From Corynebacterium camporealensis (GTDB lineage Bacteria > Actinomycetota > Actinomycetes > Mycobacteriales > Mycobacteriaceae), in contig NZ_CP011311.1 of assembly GCF_000980815.1 (NCBI RefSeq), positions 2,256,773-2,320,772 on the forward strand: 64,000 nt of DNA. The letters are read 5' to 3'. Made by a program: the position numbers and the translations under genes. The notes under the pieces are model-generated. The model was given only the letters and a program-made list of their open reading frames with translations. It was not told where the DNA came from and did not search any database. This document shows, one piece after another, positions 61,290 to 64,000 of the stretch (positions within the stretch are counted from its first letter, which is position 1; every line of letters begins with the position of its first letter).

Positions 61290-62700
61290 CTCCCGGCGCG
61301 CCCTGGTCCATCCACTCGCGCACCACGGCGGTGGCCTGCACATCGCCGCGGTTGTACTCAAGGAGTTGCTCGCGGACGTCTTCATCACCAGCGAGGGCAT
61401 CACGACGTGCGTTCACGGCTTCTTCGCCGTCGAAGTCCTCGTCCGGCCAATGAAAGCCCGCCACTGGTGCAACGACCTTAAGGCCGAGTCCGCCAGAACC
61501 GGCGAAATTGCGCTTGACCTCGACGAAGAGGTCGACCCACTCGTCAGAAGAAATGAACTCTTCTACTTCCTTGAGACTCACGCCATGGAAACGCTCGGCA
61601 CTGCGACGCATCCAGTGGTTCTCGCCGTGGGCGGAATAGCAATAGGCAGCAAACGTCTTGCCCTCGGCGTGGGCTTTAGCGCGGATGTCCATAAGCCAGG
61701 ACCAAAAGGCTTCGAAGTTCTCTGCTTCAGCGCGACCACCGAGCGGTTCCCAGGTGACGAAGGGATGGTATTCGCCTTCATACCAGGCACCCCACAGATA
61801 TGCGCCCTGGTCGAGGTAGGCCTCCATGTCGACATCGACTTCAACGTCGGCGCGGGTGACTTTAATGGGACCGCGCGCGAGCAGCGGGATGTCCTCGCGC
61901 CAGGCGGCGGCGAGTTCGGAAGGTTCGCCCAAGTTGGCATCGATAAGCCCTTGCACCGTATGGATACCGCGCTCCCGGAAGGGACGGGCACGGTCGCCGG
62001 GCAGGAAGAGTGAGATTTCATCGACAGCTTCGAGCTCCGGTCCGCAGACCTCCCAGAAGCGACAGGTGGCACACTCTTTCACCCGGCGCGGACCACTGGG
62101 CACGGGCTGTTGCAGGGCAGATTCGACGTCGAAACGCGCGGTATCGGTGAAGAATGCGCGCGAGCGGTCCTGCCCAATCGCAGCGCCGCGACCAGAGTTG
62201 AGCCCCATGTCCTCCAACGCACGGGCGGCAAAAGCGAGGCGATAACCATCCACGGCGTGGTGACGCAGTTTGTAGCCGACCTCAAGCGGCTCACTCAGCC
62301 CCAGACGATGCGTGGGCACGGCAAGCGTCTTCTTGGTGGAGTGCGGACGCGCCACACGGTGATTGGAGACAATAATCGGGGTGTACTTATCACCTTCACG
62401 CAGTAGAAGGTCTACCTCTACTTGCCAGGTATCAGTACTAAAGACCGCGCCGGTGATGTGCGTGTAGCCATAGGCCAGCGCCTCGAGGGTGGCCATGGAG
62501 CGCTCCCACGCATCGCCTTCCAAGTCGACGCGGCGGAAACGGCCCGGCGCTTTGCGAGGCAGCAGGTCAAGGACATGATCGACAGCAGCCGCATGGCGAC
62601 GCGCCCGGGCTTGAGAAGCATGTGTGCGCGGAATTTCTGGGTGCGCGCGACGCTGGACCTGCCGGTACTGACAACCGACAAGGTCCCCTGCCACGATCAC
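61261..62700 (-). CDS. TM0106-family RecB-like nuclease
   Basis: A protein of about 480 residues with a RecB-type nuclease N-terminal part (AGDLVGCQYRQVQRRAHPEIP, then Asp/Glu/Lys residues around VEVDLLLREGDKY) and a cysteine cluster (CATCRFWEVCGPE), which may hold an iron-sulfur group. A C-terminal RNase H-like domain shows VDVDMEAYLDQGAYLWG and ends in LEYNRGDVQATAVVREWMD. This is the TM0106 layout. Start codon choice is uncertain: GTG at 62700 fits the family N-terminus, while 62709 and 62694 are alternatives. It is divergent from the DUF6474 gene. Confidence 0.8.
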   Translation of the reverse strand: MIVAGDLVGCQYRQVQRRAHPEIPRTHASQARARRHAAAVDHVLDLLPRKAPGRFRRVDLEGDAWERSMATLEALAYGYTHITGAVFSTDTWQVEVDLLLREGDKYTPIIVSNHRVARPHSTKKTLAVPTHRLGLSEPLEVGYKLRHHAVDGYRLAFAARALEDMGLNSGRGAAIGQDRSRAFFTDTARFDVESALQQPVPSGPRRVKECATCRFWEVCGPELEAVDEISLFLPGDRARPFRERGIHTVQGLIDANLGEPSELAAAWREDIPLLARGPIKVTRADVEVDVDMEAYLDQGAYLWGAWYEGEYHPFVTWEPLGGRAEAENFEAFWSWLMDIRAKAHAEGKTFAAYCYSAHGENHWMRRSAERFHGVSLKEVEEFISSDEWVDLFVEVKRNFAGSGGLGLKVVAPVAGFHWPDEDFDGEEAVNARRDALAGDEDVREQLLEYNRGDVQATAVVREWMDQGAPGVKPLKTARK

Positions 62701-62776
62701 TTCTCTCACACCGCGTGAGCTTAATAGAACAGCAAGGTAATGTTGAATCCAGACGTAATCGACGTGAGGAAAAACT

Positions 62777-63409
62777 TTGAGCATTGTGAAAAAGATTCGC
62801 AAGGCCCGCGCAGAAGCCCGCGCGCAGGCAAAGGCAGCGAAGGCGCGTGCCCGCGCTGAGGTTAAGGCCAACTCTAAAAATGAGCGCCGCCAGCAGAAGC
62901 TGTTGGCTAAGCAGGAAAAGGATCTGCTGAAGTCTGAGCAGAAGGGCCTGAAGAAGCGCCGTAATCACGAGTACAAGATGGCCAAGAATGAGCTGGAGCG
63001 AATCCGCCAGGGCCGTTTTAACTCGGATAACGTCAAGCGCTACGCCAGCGCCGCTCGTACTGCTGCGCCGCTGCTGCTGCCGCTGATTTACCGTGGCTAT
63101 GTTGCACTGCGCGATAAGAACGAAAAGCGCCAGGCAAATAAGGCCGGTGTTACCCAGGAACAGATGTCTAAGTTTGCCGGCCACGGTGCGGATCTCAAGG
63201 CCCGTACTGCCGGTATTCGTAACTCCCTGGAAAACACCGATCTTCCTGCCGGTTTTAAGCGTGACGTGCGTGAACGCCTCGATGAGCTGGACGCAGCTAT
63301 CGATAATGCAGAGTTCATGACCCCACAACAGCGCCGTCAGGCGCATAAGGCCATCAACTCTGAGATTGACAATACAACCGCAGAAATTCAGCAGCGTATT
63401 ACCGAGTAA
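62777..63409 (+). CDS. DUF6474-like basic helical protein
   Basis: A 210-residue protein of unknown function. Residues 1-75 are an Arg/Lys/Ala-rich helix (RKARAEARAQAKAAKARAR), a likely coiled coil or nucleic-acid-binding tail. A short hydrophobic stretch (TAAPLLLPLIYRGYVAL, about 95-111) may touch the membrane. The C-terminal third is helical and polar. The start is TTG, with GAGGAA about 8 bases upstream; a GTG three codons later is possible. It resembles an actinobacterial DUF6474 family from memory. Confidence 0.65.
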   Translation: MSIVKKIRKARAEARAQAKAAKARARAEVKANSKNERRQQKLLAKQEKDLLKSEQKGLKKRRNHEYKMAKNELERIRQGRFNSDNVKRYASAARTAAPLLLPLIYRGYVALRDKNEKRQANKAGVTQEQMSKFAGHGADLKARTAGIRNSLENTDLPAGFKRDVRERLDELDAAIDNAEFMTPQQRRQAHKAINSEIDNTTAEIQQRITE

Positions 63410-63431
63410 TACAACTTAAATCTGCATCCAT

Positions 63432-63459
63432 AAAGCCACAGTTTTTACACTGTGGCTTT
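63432..63459 (+). terminator. Terminator after the DUF6474 gene
   Basis: AAAGCCACAG (63432-63441) and CTGTGGCTTT (63450-63459) pair perfectly around an 8-nt loop, followed by TTCTTTT. Confidence 0.92.
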
Positions 63460-63509
63460 TTCTTTTATATTGGCTATATTGGAAGTGGTAATCCCAACTC
63501 GGAGGTAAC

Positions 63510-63821
63510 ATGGCACGCCGCGAAGTAACTCAGTTTTTTGACGATCTCGATAACTCACCCATCAACGAAGAGGACCTGGAAGTTGTCCGCTTTGGCGTAA
63601 ATGGAAAGAACTACATCTTGGACCTTTCTCACGCGAATGCGGAGAAGTTCCACGCCGCACTAGCACCGTATATTGAGGCCGCACGCCCGGCCCAGGCCAC
63701 CACGCCGAAGCGCACCGACCCACGCGAAGTGCGCGAGTGGGCAAAGAAGCAAGGCATCGAGGTTGCCAAGCGCGGCAAGATCCCGTCTGAAATCATTGAC
63801 GCCTACAACAAGGTGCATTAA
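63510..63821 (+). CDS. lsr2: Lsr2-type nucleoid-associated protein
   Basis: A 103-residue xenogeneic silencer that bridges AT-rich DNA. The N-terminal dimerisation part (residues 1-60) has EVVRFGVNGKNYILDLS. The C-terminal DNA-binding part (about 68-103) has REWAKKQGIEVAKRGKIPSEIIDAYNK, with an RGK in place of the usual RGR AT-hook-like motif. GGAGG lies 5 bases before the ATG. Silencing of AT-rich accessory DNA such as that at 25.6-28.3 kb would be a natural role. Confidence 0.9.
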   Translation: MARREVTQFFDDLDNSPINEEDLEVVRFGVNGKNYILDLSHANAEKFHAALAPYIEAARPAQATTPKRTDPREVREWAKKQGIEVAKRGKIPSEIIDAYNKVH

Positions 63822-63832
63822 TTCCTGACACT

Positions 63833-63854
63833 ACTATTTCACCAACGAAATAGT
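63833..63854 (+). terminator. Hairpin after lsr2
   Basis: ACTATTTC (63833-63840) and GAAATAGT (63847-63854) pair around ACCAAC and are followed by TTT. Confidence 0.7.
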
Positions 63855-63876
63855 TTTGGAGCCGCATAATCGGCAG

Positions 63877-63939
63877 GGCCTGGGCAGAGGTACAACTACT
63901 GTTCAATTTTATTGAACGTAGGAGCATTTCTCCCAGGCC
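63877..63939 (+). ncRNA. Nested hairpin, possible small RNA or second terminator
   Basis: GGCCTGGG (63877-63884) pairs with CCCAGGCC (63932-63939). Inside, CTAC and GTTCAAT (to 63907) pair with ATTGAAC and GTAG (63911-63921) around TTT. GTTCTATTTTT follows the outer arm. This is more structure than a simple terminator needs. No known RNA family is recognised. Confidence 0.35.
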
Positions 63940-64000
63940 GTTCTATTTTTCATGCTGGGTCCAGTCAACGAGGCTTCTGTTTGCTTTGGAAATCCCTACA

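Overview
The window is a piece of a Corynebacterium chromosome. Both strands are filled with corynebacterial envelope genes: pks13 (5' end only), fadD32, an ElrF/Rv3802c-type lipase, two secreted mycolyltransferases, aftB, the UbiA-like decaprenyl-phosphoribose synthase, its PAP2 partner, glfT2 and glf. Two perfect AmtR boxes and an Ldh that closely resembles the C. glutamicum enzyme support the genus. The species cannot be fixed from the sequence; the C. ammoniagenes/stationis/casei group is only a guess. No rRNA, tRNA, CRISPR array or recognisable transposase was seen.

Regions. (1) 1-15.7 kb: the mycolate/arabinogalactan cluster, mostly on the minus strand. It is interrupted at 6.2-9.3 kb by a vitamin B6 locus (pdxT-pdxS and the divergent MocR regulator pdxR). 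(2) 15.8-25.6 kb: a DUF5129 membrane protein, a cysteine-free phosphatase/ArsC-like protein, a TetR regulator with a drug-exporter-type MFS gene, an IclR regulator, and a Baeyer-Villiger-type monooxygenase with an alpha/beta hydrolase divergent from an aldehyde dehydrogenase. (3) 25.6-28.3 kb: an AT-rich accessory patch. It carries a Schlafen/AlbA_2-type ATP-binding regulator bracketed by two copies of a repeat array phased at 10 bp, then about 700 bp of non-coding DNA with a second palindrome family, a 13-codon leader ORF and a hairpin. (4) 28.3-36 kb: a YbaK/ProX editing protein, an AbrB-ABC transporter operon, amtB under AmtR boxes, glf, and a secreted amidase with an LGFP-type tail. (5) 36-46 kb: a HAD hydrolase, glpD-glpF-glpK, a PlsC-HAD fusion, serS, a GntR regulator, an Rv3835-like protein and a small zincin. 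(6) 46-64 kb: a phosphoglycerate-mutase-like gene, pheA, a CPBP protein, an LCP ligase, twin small membrane proteins, DUF5926, ugpQ-ldh, a membrane alpha/beta hydrolase, msrA and sodA, a frameshifted membrane gene, a LysR/MFS pair, a polytopic membrane protein, a TM0106-type nuclease, a DUF6474 protein and lsr2.

How the genes work together. FadD32 activates the meromycolate and Pks13 condenses it. The Cop1/Cmt proteins transfer mycolates to trehalose and arabinogalactan. UbiA/PAP2 make the arabinose donor, Glf and GlfT2 build the galactan, AftB caps the arabinan, and the LCP protein probably attaches wall polymers to peptidoglycan. glpFKD provides glycerol uptake and catabolism. The BVMO, hydrolase and ALDH could form a ketone-to-ester-to-acid route.

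The best candidate for something undescribed is the Schlafen/AlbA_2 gene with its duplicated phased operator arrays (25649-27633). Next come the MocR regulator lacking the PLP lysine, the catalytically dead ArsC/LMW-phosphatase relative, and the acyltransferase fused to a degenerate HAD domain.
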